Source of the DNA: Asterella californica
Lineage: Eukaryota > Streptophyta > Marchantiopsida > Marchantiales > Aytoniaceae
Assembly (NCBI GenBank): GCA_036924285.1
Contig: JAYKYS010000011.1
Location: forward strand, 8,060,001 to 8,124,000
Direction of reading: 5' to 3'
Length of the DNA stretch: 64,000 nucleotides
Below, piece after piece: positions 1-12,735 of this stretch (within the stretch, counting starts at the first letter, position 1; the number at the start of each line of letters is the position of its first letter). Below the pieces are notes generated by a model that saw only the letters and a list, made by a program, of their open reading frames with translations, was not told the DNA's origin and did no database searches. Made by a program: the position numbers and the translations under genes.

Positions 1-1243
1 ATCCCTGAATCTCAACCCTGACCAAAACCACCGAAGCGTAGCTCAAAGCAAGAGAAACTTCCTTTTGCTAACAAATAGAGCTGCACTTGTATCACACGAT
101 TGAAACCCAAGTCCAAACCACATCCATGTACAAGCTCTTAGCCAAAGCTAGCTACCACAAGCTGTATATAGCCAACTAGATCTCTAACGAACTCAAAACG
201 GCAAAACTCGTAGCAAAGAAACCAAAAAAAGACCTCTATGAAAACTTTCTTCTTTCATCAAACGGTCTTCAGATGTCGATAGGGTCTTCTTCCCTGACTC
301 CGTTGACCTCAAGAACTATCAGATCCGACTCCCGACAGCCGAGATATCACCGGTTTTCAGTCGCAGGTGACCGAACCTTCAAAAACTCCTCCTTACGGCT
401 TAAAACCGCACACACCGCTCAAACGGATCGCTTGATCTGATATTTGTCTTCACTGGCAGGTAGATATAGCTATCATGAACCCAACAAGACTCCAAACAAG
501 CCGTTTGGAGTTCCTCTTGCAAAACCACGCAAGAAATTTAGTCGCAGGTTGAAAAAAATGACGTAAATATATTCCCTGCGGTTCAAACTCGCTCACCTCA
601 CCCAAACCAACAATCCAATCCACGTACTGTCTTCTCTTATGCGTAGATGAAGACTCCCTAGTCGCGTAGGCACCAAGAACGAAGAGCTTGGCTCACCGAT
701 CGCGAAGAACAAACCAATATCAAGTCGCAAGTGAACGAAAATCTGATGTAAGTGCTTCCCTGCGAGTCAATTTCACTCAGAACTCCCAAACCACCCGATA
801 AAACTTCGTATCGTCTTAAATTTCATGAAGAACTCATTGTTTTGATCCCGATGGATCCAAGGACAGCAAATTTGGACTCCGGAACGGTCCGAACGGTCCG
901 AATGGTCCAACTCTTCTTCACAGATAACTGAAGCTCTCCGAATCTCTCTCTTGTGTCCCAGTTTCTCTCAAAACACAACCCCCGATCCGTCTCTTCACGA
1001 ACCGTCTTAACCAATGCGTAGCCTGCACATATATGAACTCAACGACGCCTTGCACGTTTGCATTGGACCTCCAAATCTCCCGAATCGTCCGCTTACAAGT
1101 CGCAGGTGCAAGCTAGTCTCTTAAGCAGCCTCCTTACGTCAGTCTATGTACGTATCAGTTTTCATCAATAATGAGGAAGCTGACCCCTTACGTCCTTAGT
1201 ATAGGGCTTGGAGCTGCAAATACCCAGTCAACAGAATAAACTA
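1..1243. repeat. Degenerate ~182-bp tandem repeat, no gene
   Basis: The core AGTCGCAGGT (AGTCGCAAGT in one case) occurs near 359, 540, 723 and 1098. The spacings are 181, 183 and about 375, the last being about two units. Several copies are followed by a TCCCTGCG or CTCCTTACG block. This suggests a decayed satellite of about 182 bp. I see no convincing coding region here; a 63-codon minus ORF at 823-1014 looks accidental. Confidence 0.4.
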
Positions 1244-1577
1244 GGGCCTAGCTTGATTTATCCATTTTACGAGTCTCGTAACTTCTCCACTAGGCGTCCA
1301 AATGAAGTATACGAAGTGCCCATGGAAAGCTGACAACGAGCTCTACCCATCGATGTAATGAAAATGAAGATTTAAAGTCGTGCCAAAAGCTCGCAAGCTG
1401 GGACCTAGCTTATTTTATCCATCTTTTGTTCTTGTAACTTCTCCACTAAGCGTCCAAACGAAGTAGACGAAGTGCCTATGGAGAGCTGACAAGGAGTTCT
1501 ACCCATCGATGTAATGAAAGTGAAGATCCAAAGTCGTGGCCAAAAGCCCGTAAGTTGGGGCCTAGCTTGTTTTATCC
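1244..1577. repeat. 157-bp direct repeat, two copies plus a partial third
   Basis: The phrase CCTAGCTT followed by TTTATCC recurs at 1247, 1404 and 1561, exactly 157 bases apart. Between these points the two full copies stay alignable, sharing 'aacttctccacta', 'gcgtccaaa', 'gaagtgcc' and 'ctacccatcgatgtaatgaaa', with about 10-15% differences. It is an old tandem duplication without coding content. Confidence 0.8.
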
Positions 1578-4118
1578 TTGAGTGTCTTTAGAGCGATAAT
1601 TGTCAAAATTTGATTTTCATGTAAGAGCCGGTCCACGACGCGACAACATCCAACTCTTTCTAAACCTCGAGTTTAGCAACTATCGTCTTCTCAATGGACG
1701 AGACTTGCTTGTCTACAACTTCTAGAAATTTAGACCACTTAACGGTTTTTTTTGTCCTTCTCATGTAAGACGATCGATGCGACATCAAAGACACTAGAGC
1801 TATGACCATCGGTGATGATTCTTCAATGGATTTAAGTTGAGCCTAAGAAGGGATCACAAAATTTGGTATAGCATGCCGTGATCAATCCTTTTTTGTCCTC
1901 TTCTTTCTTCTATCTTTGACCAGAGTTTATGATAGACGTATAACACAGACTAATGTTAGCAAGCATGATTGTGCTTTTTGTACTAGTAATGGCTCAGGCA
2001 GTTTGTTCTTATCTCCTTGTAAAGTTCTTGCCTTCTTGAGAATTAGAACACGTTGCTCAAAGGTCCATTTGAGAAAACACAATAGTACTTCCTCAATCAA
2101 ATGAGACAAAAAAGTGGAGTGCGTAGCCAACTTATGATACTTCAATTGATAAATTGGTAAAACTGTTGATGATGACACGCCTTCTGTATGATGATAATTG
2201 TACATCTTAAGGATGTCACATGTCCATATTACTTGGTACAGCAGCGATGGTATGATCAAAAGTCCCATAATAAAGTTTGAGTTTTCCGACGTTCAATTTG
2301 ATGTGGAACATAGTGACGACATGCAATAGTTCATAGAAATATCGTGATTGAAGTTGGAAGTGGTTCCCAAAAACAATGCTTTCAACAAACTCCCCAGCAG
2401 TGAACTAAGGTAGTAAGATGTGTTGCTGATGTGCTCTAAAATAATCATGTAGTTCTTCAACATTGTATACATATGTGTCCACAAACAACGTTGGGAGATC
2501 TGATAACCATTAGTTGTTAGGGTTTGTTGAGTCTTAGACCTAGTCACCTGATAAAACAATACCACATGTGATAACTGACTATTCTATTGGAAGATAAACA
2601 AAGGGATTGATTGTCATGCTGTCAAGTATCATTGCTTCATCAATATGAATCACCTTCTGTCATGCTTCTTTCTCTATTATGATTTTCAATATGAAAATGT
2701 TTGCCTTGCTGAGCAGCGTGAAAATGTAGCATCGTGGTGTAGCATAAATGATACAACAATAGACAATGATATACTCATAGTCATTATCTTTGAGTGTTTC
2801 TCTTTATGACCAAAGTCGCCGTGGGTAGCCTCGGCTTACGCAACATTAGGGGGCTTGGAGTGCTTTATTTTGTTCCCAAAGTCTCGAATTTTTTAGGAAT
2901 TATAAGTCCTAACTTGTCGGGAAACGCCATTAAGGTAACCGCGTGTCTTCCTTAACTTCCAAGGAGTATGTATATCTACTTTTTTGAATCAACCAGGGCG
3001 TATTTAAAAATAATGAAAATTGTGCAAGAAAGTCAGTTTATGGTATTAGATAACTGAAAGAGAATTCTTGATGTACTATTTGGGATAACACATACTTTTA
3101 TACTCCAATTGGTTGGATGGCTCTGTCATCAATCATTTCAAAATGATCAAAGTTTGTTTGGTGCCTGCAAGTCCAACAGGAGCATTGTTTCTTTAGAAGT
3201 GATGTTAACTATAGAACTAGAGTCGAAATTATAGTTAGATATCGGTACATCATGATAGTGGATCATGAGATCTGGTTAACTCATAGACTTGACACTATAA
3301 CTCATGAGAGCTTTATCTCGATCTATCTCCGCAAGAAGTTCCTTTGCAAAAGTGAATTTCTTGTTTAAGAAAGTTATCATGGTGGTCTTGCATATAAGAA
3401 GAAAGTATAATATATGCTTAAAAGTGATATTTTAAGCATATACTTAAGATATATTGCATTAGATATACAAACTGAGTTGAAGACTACATTACTTGATCTA
3501 GGGGAACAAGTGTTCTCTACACTTGTAGACCACCAAGAGCTATTCATCTATATTAATATCAATAGAATTCTCCACATAAACTAATATTTCAGTTGTACCA
3601 GTGGTTCCACTAGCAGTTTAGACTCAATCAAATGCTTTAGCACCGATATCTATGATATATTATTAGTTTTCAATGGAACTGATGATTTCTCTTCTTTCAT
3701 CAGTAAAATTTGAATCAATATGTAGAATGTTTGGCAGTATTGACAATATGGGATAGTAGACTAGATGAACATATTCTTTGCAAGCAATTTTTATCTATTT
3801 ATCGGATACTGCTAAGAGAAAAGTTATAGAGACATGAAGATTTAATATTGTAGACGTCTTGAGTGTTGACATTACATCTATTGTCCCACAGAAGAGATAT
3901 CTACATATCAATTTCAATTGATATGATATTGACACATATCAATGTGGTTATGATGTGACATTTCATGATGACTTTACAAAGTAAAGTCCAAAATTTGCTC
4001 ACTAAGAACAATTTTGGAGAGGACTTATCGACATGGCAAGATGATTACTCGATCTACATGTTAACTTCTTGACATAATCATCTACATACGTGTCACTTGA
4101 TGAGTCGAATGAGATATA
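1578..4118. other. AT-rich stretch, no supported gene
   Basis: Only short ORFs occur. On the minus strand between about 2,560 and 2,170, two adjacent frames read like decayed protein (one short frame is rich in F, L, H and Y). I cannot assign a family, and stops and frame changes are frequent. It may be an eroded mobile-element fragment. A perfect hairpin lies at 3411-3442 and a smaller near-palindrome at 3905-3924. Confidence 0.3.
3411..3442. repeat. Perfect 13-bp inverted repeat with 6-nt loop
   Basis: The arm TATATGCTTAAAA (3411-3423) is the exact reverse complement of TTTTAAGCATATA (3430-3442), around the loop GTGATA. No poly-T tail or gene end is adjacent, so a terminator reading is not supported. 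It could be a remnant MITE or a transposon end. Confidence 0.7.
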
Positions 4119-4175
4119 CTTGGATGGACATATGTGACACAATGCCCATATGATGCGTCACATGTGTCCATCAAG
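4119..4175. repeat. Imperfect ~19-bp inverted repeat
   Basis: The sequence at 4119-4138 (cttggatggacatatgtgac) pairs with 4157-4175 (gtcacatgtgtccatcaag), with one bulge and one mismatch around an 18-nt loop. It lies 350 bp from the stronger hairpin at 4522-4563, so the two may belong to one decayed element. Confidence 0.55.
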
Positions 4176-4521
4176 CTTCAAGGTAAAACATCTAACTAGC
4201 CGGGGTGCACCATGGTGTAAAAGATGTGTGCTCTCATCGTGAACTTCTATCATATGAAAAAAAAAACTTATGTTCTTATAACTTTATTTTTATCGTTTCT
4301 TACTTTTTGTACCAAAATCTCATCCATAAAATCTATCATACAATTATTTATAGTAACAAATACTATTCTACTGTCATTTCAAAATAAAATTATTATTTTT
4401 TGTTTATCAGTTTTTTCATGGTTATTTATGATATCATTGTACTTGCAAAGTCCTATTTATTAGCTCAAGTTATGAATGATCATTGATTAGACATATGTGC
4501 ATTGTGGCACATTCATGATCC

Positions 4522-4563
4522 ATTTGCTTACTAAGTCCATCCTTTTGGACTTAGTAAGCAAAT
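4522..4563. repeat. Perfect 18-bp inverted repeat with 6-nt loop
   Basis: The arm ATTTGCTTACTAAGTCCA (4522-4539) is the exact reverse complement of 4546-4563. The loop is TCCTTT. A perfect 18-bp stem is unlikely by chance. It is not next to a gene. A transposon terminal hairpin, a MITE core or a small-RNA precursor are all possible; no test here separates them. Confidence 0.8.
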
Positions 4564-7238
4564 ACACGGAGCACACTCACAACTTATGACGTGACACTGG
4601 CACGTCTAATTATTCACGACTTTATCCTAGCCCAACTTAAAGCATCAACCAACATGACTCAACAAGTAGCATCCTCAATCATTTCACATGTGAAATCCAA
4701 GATTAATGTCTTATTGTCTTTTCTGAAGTAGTAAGACTTCACTTCACTAACATTGACTTGTTTCAAATGACATAACCACAAAATCTTTCATGCTTATATG
4801 TATTTGACAACACGGTGGTCAACATCTCTAGTACTAATATAAAAGAAAAATATTAACTTTTGGTAGATTGTGGTGCAATCTTCCTTGATCTTTTCCCTAT
4901 ATATTATGAACTTGACTAGTGTATGATTTTTTCCTCATACATCTTTTTGAAAAATCTTCGCTTGGTAGATTCTGACTTTTTTTCTTCCATACATCTTACT
5001 CTCTCAAGTTTGAAGAAAGAGATTTCCATTTTGTCAGTCTTTATCTGACTTTCTTAAAAGAGTAATTCTTCAAGCGGACAAAGTCCACATTTTATGTGCT
5101 ATTTACTTCTAGACTATTCCAATGATGTCTCTTCGTATCCCCACGACACTTGTTTCATTCATATCTTATAGTTGCTCATGAATCATGAGTGGTCGATCGA
5201 GTTTAGACTCATTTGAGCTTTCATTAGAAAAATACATCAAAAGACATATAAAACATAGGAGTGTGAGCTTGGTTCAAGGAGTTAGCATGTTATAACTTTG
5301 AAATCTTGCTTATTGTTTGAGGATGCTTCATTTGAAGACAAAGATAAAATCATCTTCGTATAATTTTGGTGGAACAATAATTCAGAATCATAATCCCTTA
5401 GAAACATTGTACATCAATGAAATAATGATAATTATTAATTCCAAAATAATACAACTAACCGTTATATATGTATGTATATATTATACTTATATTCATCATC
5501 ATTGTGAAAGACATGTGCTTTCTTGATGTTTATACCAACAACTGAAATGATCATATAGTATGATCATTACGTAAATAGACAACATATTTACATGGAAGAA
5601 CTTGCATGAGTCTTGCTTCACTTATCATCCAAAATACACCAACCGATTTTCTCACATATTATGATCAAATGTTACGTACATAGACTTATTTACATGGAGG
5701 ATCAAGTTATTCCTACACATGCATACAATGCTATAAAATAATCAACTTATAAACACATATATATCCAATACTCAATACAGATATTGACAAGCTCGTAATC
5801 GCTGCTTTCGCTCTACCACGACCATATCGGCAATGGAGTGAGGTGTCAAATATCTACTATCAGTTACTGATGCGGTTGACGACTGAAGATCAATGACTTG
5901 TAAGAGTTAACGAGGAGATTTTCTATTGCAATAGTCGCATAAGCTTTCGACTCTTTCTGGATTTGTCAAATGTAATCCTTTACGATGGTTTCTTTCGGTC
6001 CGTACATGGATAAATTAATTACGGAAGGGATGGAGAAATAATATTATTATACAAAGACAAAATAGTTTTGTCTGATTTCTATCGTGTATTTCGATCTTGT
6101 CTTCACTAACAACAACTTGTTAAAAAAACTCTACAATCTCTCAAATATCAATAACAATTATATAGATTTGCCCAAGATCAAGCAATTCGAAATGAAAAAA
6201 ACAAGTCGCTACGCATGCAATGGAATTGCAAGGGCTATGCGTTTGCAAGACCTCACAATCCTAGAAGGTGAAAGTTGTGAAGATGAATGTTAAAAATGAA
6301 ATCCATCTCATCTTAGAGTCTTAGAAAGTGATATATGTGAAAGTGTAATTCTAGAGATGTGGATGAATGTTAAAAAATTATGAAAATTAATATAGTCTTT
6401 GAAAGCCATGATAAGATTATCTTCAGATACTGAAAAAAGTAGTTTATAATTTTATGTGAGTCAAAATGAGCATCTTTCAACATGTCTTCATAAACTGGTA
6501 GTAACATGTCTGCATCTTTTATGCAAATATGTACTTGTGAATCTTCGGATCATTTTGAAGATAATGATCTTAAGATTATCGTTGGATGTATGATAATGTA
6601 GAAGTTGATGAGTGTTTGGACCGATTTAGAGGTAGTGATCTGTTGCAACTACAGAGAAGAACATTTAGAAATATTGTGGAGGTTAGGAAGGTTCCTGTGT
6701 CATTATGTAATGACACAGGAATTCAGACTGTGTCATTACATATATTTCAAAATTTATAGAAGTTCAGAAAATATACATAAATGACATTGTACTAGTTTTC
6801 ATTTTGTGTATGATGCAATTATTGTTAGGAAATATGAAGGACTATATGATGTCAGAATTGTTGAAATTAGCTTTAATTTGATGCATACAAATTTATATTA
6901 AATGGTTCGATGAGCGTATGAAGAAAATAAATAGACTAATTTGTTTAGCTACATGAGAATATATTAACATATGATGATAGTTGAAATGGAAAAATATACA
7001 ATGGAGAATTTGAGAGATGTTTTGAAGATTATGTACATTGGAAAATCAATAATATATAAAATATGCAAGAAATGTATAGAATGATTTGAATGTGGAGGTC
7101 GTCTTGAGAACAATGATGAATCGTAACTGCGAAACAAAACATTTGGAATATTATGGATGTTAGAATGAACATGTTTATATTATATTGAACAATTATGAAT
7201 GCACACATTTAGGAATTTTGCAAAGTCAATAGCTCATG
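4564..7238. other. AT-rich flank left of the tandem array, no supported gene
   Basis: No ORF here shows a recognisable domain. The region contains diverged short repeats (for example 'gatgaatgttaaaaa' near 6283 and again near 6364) and a palindrome at 6692-6721. If the minus-strand Helentron keeps its 3' end, that end should lie here, to the left of the EEP domain. I could not identify a terminal motif. Confidence 0.3.
6692..6721. repeat. Near-perfect palindrome with 14-bp arms
   Basis: TTCCTGTGTCATTA (6692-6705) is separated by two bases from its exact reverse complement at 6708-6721. A third half-copy, GTGTCATTACATA, follows at about 6730. It sits about 520 bp left of the tandem array, on the 3' side of the minus-strand Helentron, where a 3' hairpin would be expected. 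That link is inference. Confidence 0.75.
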
Positions 7239-7413
7239 ACATGATGATGATTTACAATTTAAATAAAAAGTGTTTTTTTTCAAGAACTGTAAAAGGGAGT
7301 ACCTTGTTTCGCAAGTGTTGAAAATCTATTGAATATGAAATATATGGTCATGAACATCACTCGTATAGCTCGATTGATGAGTACACGAAGAAAAGAAGAT
7401 TGGATTTGTTTTT

Positions 7414-9762
7414 TCACGTAAATGAGAACATATTAACATGTGATGGCTTTTTATAGAGAATAAAAATAGGATCACGATCTGTCCAATAAGCACGTGATGA
7501 TGAAGAGAGATTTTCATATTGAGGAACGTTAGTCCATATTTGATCTAGATTTGAACCATATTTTGTGGTTAGTTTTGTGAAAGTTGGAAAAAAGTTGAAT
7601 GAATTCATGAAAGATGCGAAAGATGTAGTTTGATGATCATCAATTTTGAGCAGATCGATATTGAAATCTCCTATGATTATCGTGAGATAATCCTTAGGTA
7701 TGTTTTGAATAATGGTAGTAAAATTGATCAAAAACTCATCGACATGCATACGAGGAGATTTGTATACAACTATGATGTGAATTGCACGACGAGTTAGATG
7801 TTGAAATCTGCAGAAATTAATTTCATGTTATTAGTTCTAAAAATATTATGCGTCGAGAGTTGCATTGTGTTTCGATATGTTAGTAGCAAATCTCGACTTG
7901 TGTGCGTATGTATATATTGAAAGCGTTCGATGTCTATGAAATACGGAACAGAAATAGGATTTTGTATAAGTGTCTCACTGAAACACAAAATATCGGATAG
8001 TTGTAAATTATGATTAAGATTAAGGTGATGTTTTATTAATGATCTTGTGTTTAGAAATTGTATGAGCATGTAAGTGGAAGATGAGATATTCATTTGAAGA
8101 TCATGGATGTGGAATTGCCACGATGATTTAAGTTTCAACCGTTCCATTTCGAGAGTGACTCTGCTGTCTACAACTATATGACGATGCTCGATCGATTGTA
8201 ATATATGTAAGTGCTTAGGATTTTTCACTCTAGATAATGCAGTGTATGTCAATCCGTGTCGATTTATGTGCTTGGGACTGAAAGCTACCTGATGCATGGT
8301 TAATCCTTGCGATATGTGGATAGTTCGTGCAGATGCTTGTTGAACAGGGAATTGTGTTCTAGTGATCTTATGTTCTCTGGTATATTTAATGATTGGAAAT
8401 TGTTGTGAAATTCTCATAATGGGCGTCCAAGATGGATTAATGTTATTGGAATAAAAATCTTTTTGTTCCTCGTTTGTGTTCCAATCTTTGGATCAAAAAA
8501 TTGGATCCAAATGATTTGATCATCGTTATATGTTGTTGTGGACATGAAAATCCCATCTAGTGTGTTATAATTATAACATAATTCTACTAACATGGTAACT
8601 TTTAGAGATAAAGTACTGTGCAATCCAGTTGTATCTTTTGGATTTATGGATATCTTAAATCTTTTCGATATAACGGAAGAAAAATGATCTTTTGAATGGA
8701 ATAAATATTCATTCTCATCAGTTATACTAAATACATGTTGATTATGAAGTTTCGTATCTTTGTTAGTGTAAAATAAATGAGGTATATCGTTTGATTTAGA
8801 ATACATTTTTGATAAGTTGAATTTAAATAATGTAGATCAGAAGATGTTTGTTGGTTGATGCGAATACGATTCAAAATTTGTATAAAATTTGTATTGTTCT
8901 GACGGATAGGTTGAGTCAGTTCATAGTGTTTGAAAAATGAAGATCATATATTAGTGGTAATATTTTGAGAATAAATATTAGAAGACTGAAAAATCCATGA
9001 ATCTTGAACAAGTTGTACTTGATAAAAATCACCGCAAACAATTATATCTATGCCACCTAATGAAATGTTGAAATTTTGAGTTATTTGTTGTAACCTTTGG
9101 TTTATGTAATAGAACATTCTTGCGCCCACCAGAGAGATTTCGTCTATCACTAATAATCTTAATTGGCTATAATATTTGATGTATTTATCCAATCGATCTG
9201 GACTTAATTTTGACACGTTCATATCGTAAGAGTCTTTAGGGATCGCTAAGGCATTGTGAATAGTCATTCCTTGTATGTTATATGCAGCTCGTCCTGTGTA
9301 TGCTATCTTCAAAACTTTTATTTGTTCAGGATCATTAAATCTGGATTTATCATCTTCGTATATCCATGACAATCCTTGTATAATTTTTAATAAGGTGAAT
9401 CTTTTACCGGTTCATGCTTCTCCCGTAAGAAATGAATGGATTGGTTCATGTGGAAAGTGTCTCTTTTTGTATATACAATCATTGAAGATTAGCTTTTGTT
9501 GTTTGTTCAATTGACGTAATTTAGCACAAAATGATTCTATTGGTATTAGAGGATCTTTGATCGGGAAGGTTTCTTCATAATTCGTAGTCTTAGAAGTACA
9601 TTTAAGACTAGTTCGTTGCATTAACTCGACATTGTCCAAATCCAAATTGCTTGAATCCTGTTCCGGTTCGCTTTGTTCGTTATGATATTCTCTTGTTTTT
9701 TCAAGTTCTGCCACCTCATCCTCAAATTTCTTCCAATCCTCGTTTACTTCGTCCGTATTGTA
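7414..9762 (-). pseudogene. Broken PIF1-type helicase fused to EEP endonuclease, unit 1 (Helentron C-terminal half)
   Basis: Reading down the minus strand: an acidic linker (from 9762), helicase motif Q (LNKQQ), then Walker A, which is interrupted (TGEA, TGA stop at 9412-9414, then TGKR). Next come Walker B (VIDEIS), a GDFYQ motif, a second stop at 8944-8946, the 2B region (8806-8414), motif V (ISQGLT) and motif VI (YTALSRVKN, in 8417-7794). After motif VI the frame runs into an EEP domain: FLNTRSL, CFSET, then IIGDFNID, LDQIW and YWTDRDP (7749-7414). Frame changes near 8810, 8415 and 7795 break the chain. A helicase C-terminus followed by an EEP domain is typical of Helentrons, where a rolling-circle Rep/helicase unwinds and transposes DNA. 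This copy cannot make a working enzyme. The domain calls are strong; the Helentron label is inference. Confidence 0.88.
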
Positions 9763-10074
9763 CTTAAAAGTATATAAATTTTATAACAATAGAATATGTG
9801 ATTTATGTCTATTATCTATATTTTCCCATGTTTCAGTTGAATCTTTAATGTTGTTCTCGTCTAAAGAAAAAGGACATATAACAGCACTTGCTCACTATAA
9901 CATGATGATGATTTACAATTTAAATAAAAAGTGTTTTTTTTCAAGAACTGTAAAAGGGAGTACCTTGTTTCGCAAGTGTTGAAAATCTATTGAATATGAA
10001 ATATATGGTCATGAACATCACTCGTATAGCTCGATTGATGAGTACACGAAGAAAAGAAGATTGGATTTGTTTTT

Positions 10075-12423
10075 TCACGTAAATGAGAACATATTAACAT
10101 GTGATGGCTTTTTATAGAGAATAAAAATAGGATCACGATCTGTCCAATAAGCACGTGATGATGAAGAGAGATTTTCATATTGAGGAACGTTAGTCCATAT
10201 TTGATCTAGATTTGAACCATATTTTGTGGTTAGTTTTGTGAAAGTTGGAAAAAAGTTGAATGAATTCATGAAAGATGCGAAAGATGTAGTTTGATGATCA
10301 TCAATTTTGAGCAGATCGATATTGAAATCTCCTATGATTATCGTGAGATAATCCTTAGGTATGTTTTGAATAATGGTAGTAAAATTGATCAAAAACTCAT
10401 CGACATGCATACGAGGAGATTTGTATACAACTATGATGTGAATTGCACGACGAGTTAGATGTTGAAATCTGCAGAAATTAATTTCATGTTATTAGTTCTA
10501 AAAATATTATGCATCGAGAGTTGCATTGTGTTTCGATATGTTAGTAGCAAATCTCGACTTGTGTGCGTATGTATATATTGAAAGCGTTCGATGTCTATGA
10601 AATACGGAACAGAAATAGGATTTTGTATAAGTGTCTCACTGAAACACAAAATATCGGATAGTTGTAAATTATGATTAAGATTAAGGTGATGTTTTATTAA
10701 TGATCTTGTGTTTAGAAATTGTATGAGCATGTAAGTGGAAGATGAGATATTCATTTGAAGATCATGGATGTGGAATTGCCACGATGATTTAAGTTTCAAC
10801 CGTTCCATTTCGAGAGTGACTCTGCTGTCTACAACTATATGACGATGCTCGATCGATTGTAATATATGTAAGTGCTTAGGATTTTTCACTCTAGATAATG
10901 CAGTGTATGTCAATCCGTGTCGATTTATGTGCTTGGGACTGAAAGCTACCTGATGCATGGTTAATCCTTGCGATATGTGGATAGTTCGTGCAGATGCTTG
11001 TTGAACAGGGAATTGTGTTCTAGTGATCTTATGTTCTCTGGTATATTTAATGATTGGAAATTGTTGTGAAATTCTCATAATGGGCGTCCAAGATGGATTA
11101 ATGTTATTGGAATAAAAATCTTTTTGTTCCTCGTTTGTGTTCCAATCTTTGGATCAAAAAATTGGATCCAAATGATTTGATCATCGTTATATGTTGTTGT
11201 GGACATGAAAATCCCATCTAGTGTGTTATAATTATAACATAATTCTACTAACATGGTAACTTTTAGAGATAAAGTACTGTGCAATCCAGTTGTATCTTTT
11301 GGATTTATGGATATCTTAAATCTTTTCGATATAACGGAAGAAAAATGATCTTTTGAATGGAATAAATATTCATTCTCATCAGTTATACTAAATACATGTT
11401 GATTATGAAGTTTCGTATCTTTGTTAGTGTAAAATAAATGAGGTATATCGTTTGATTTAGAATACATTTTTGATAAGTTGAATTTAAATAATGTAGATCA
11501 GAAGATGTTTGTTGGTTGATGCGAATACGATTCAAAATTTGTATAAAATTTGTATTGTTCTGACGGATAGGTTGAGTCAGTTCATAGTGTTTGAAAAATG
11601 AAGATCATATATTAGTGGTAATATTTTGAGAATAAATATTAGAAGACTGAAAAATCCATGAATCTTGAACAAGTTGTACTTGATAAAAATCACCGCAAAC
11701 AATTATATCTATGCCACCTAATGAAATGTTGAAATTTTGAGTTATTTGTTGTAACCTTTGGTTTATGTAATAGAACATTCTTGCGCCCACCAGAGAGATT
11801 TCGTCTATCACTAATAATCTTAATTGGCTATAATATTTGATGTATTTATCCAATCGATCTGGACTTAATTTTGACACGTTCATATCGTAAGAGTCTTTAG
11901 GGATCGCTAAGGCATTGTGAATAGTCATTCCTTGTATGTTATATGCAGCTCGTCCTGTGTATGCTATCTTCAAAACTTTTATTTGTTCAGGATCATTAAA
12001 TCTGGATTTATCATCTTCGTATATCCATGACAATCCTTGTATAATTTTTAATAAGGTGAATCTTTTACCGGTTCATGCTTCTCCCGTAAGAAATAAATGG
12101 ATTGGTTCATGTGGAAAGTGTCTCTTTTTGTATATACAATCATTGAAGATTAGCTTTTGTTGTTTGTTCAATTGACGTAATTTAGCACAAAATGATTCTA
12201 TTGGTATTAGAGGATCTTTGATCGGGAAGGTTTCTTCATAATTCGTAGTCTTAGAAGTACATTTAAGACTAGTTCGTTGCATTAACTCGACATTGTCCAA
12301 ATCCAAATTGCTTGAATCCTGTTCCGGTTCGCTTTGTTCGTTATGATATTCTCTTGTTTTTTCAAGTTCTGCCACCTCATCCTCAAATTTCTTCCAATCC
12401 TCGTTTACTTCGTCCGTATTGTA
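10075..12423 (-). pseudogene. Broken helicase-EEP, unit 2 (type B)
   Basis: This is the same module as unit 1, shifted by 2,661 bp, with the same Walker A stop (12073-12075) and the same frame breaks. It differs by the type-B bases at 10513 (A, changing Thr to Met in the residual minus reading frame) and 12095 (A). Sharing every lesion with unit 1 shows that it was copied after the gene had already decayed. Confidence 0.88.
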
Positions 12424-12735
12424 CTTAAAAGTATATAAATTTTATAACAATAGAATATGTGATTTATGTCTATTATCTATATTTTCCCATGTTTCAGTTG
12501 AATCTTTAATGTTGTTCTCGTCTAAAGAAAAAGGACATATAACAGCACTTGCTCACTATAACATGATGATGATTTACAATTTAAATAAAAAGTGTTTTTT
12601 TTCAAGAACTGTAAAAGGGAGTACCTTGTTTCGCAAGTGTTGAAAATCTATTGAATATGAAATATATGGTCATGAACATCACTCGTATAGCTCGATTGAT
12701 GAGTACACGAAGAAAAGAAGATTGGATTTGTTTTT

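Noticed and set aside
3411..3442. Bacterial-type terminator
   Set aside because: The window is eukaryotic, the stem is AT-rich and no gene ends beside it.
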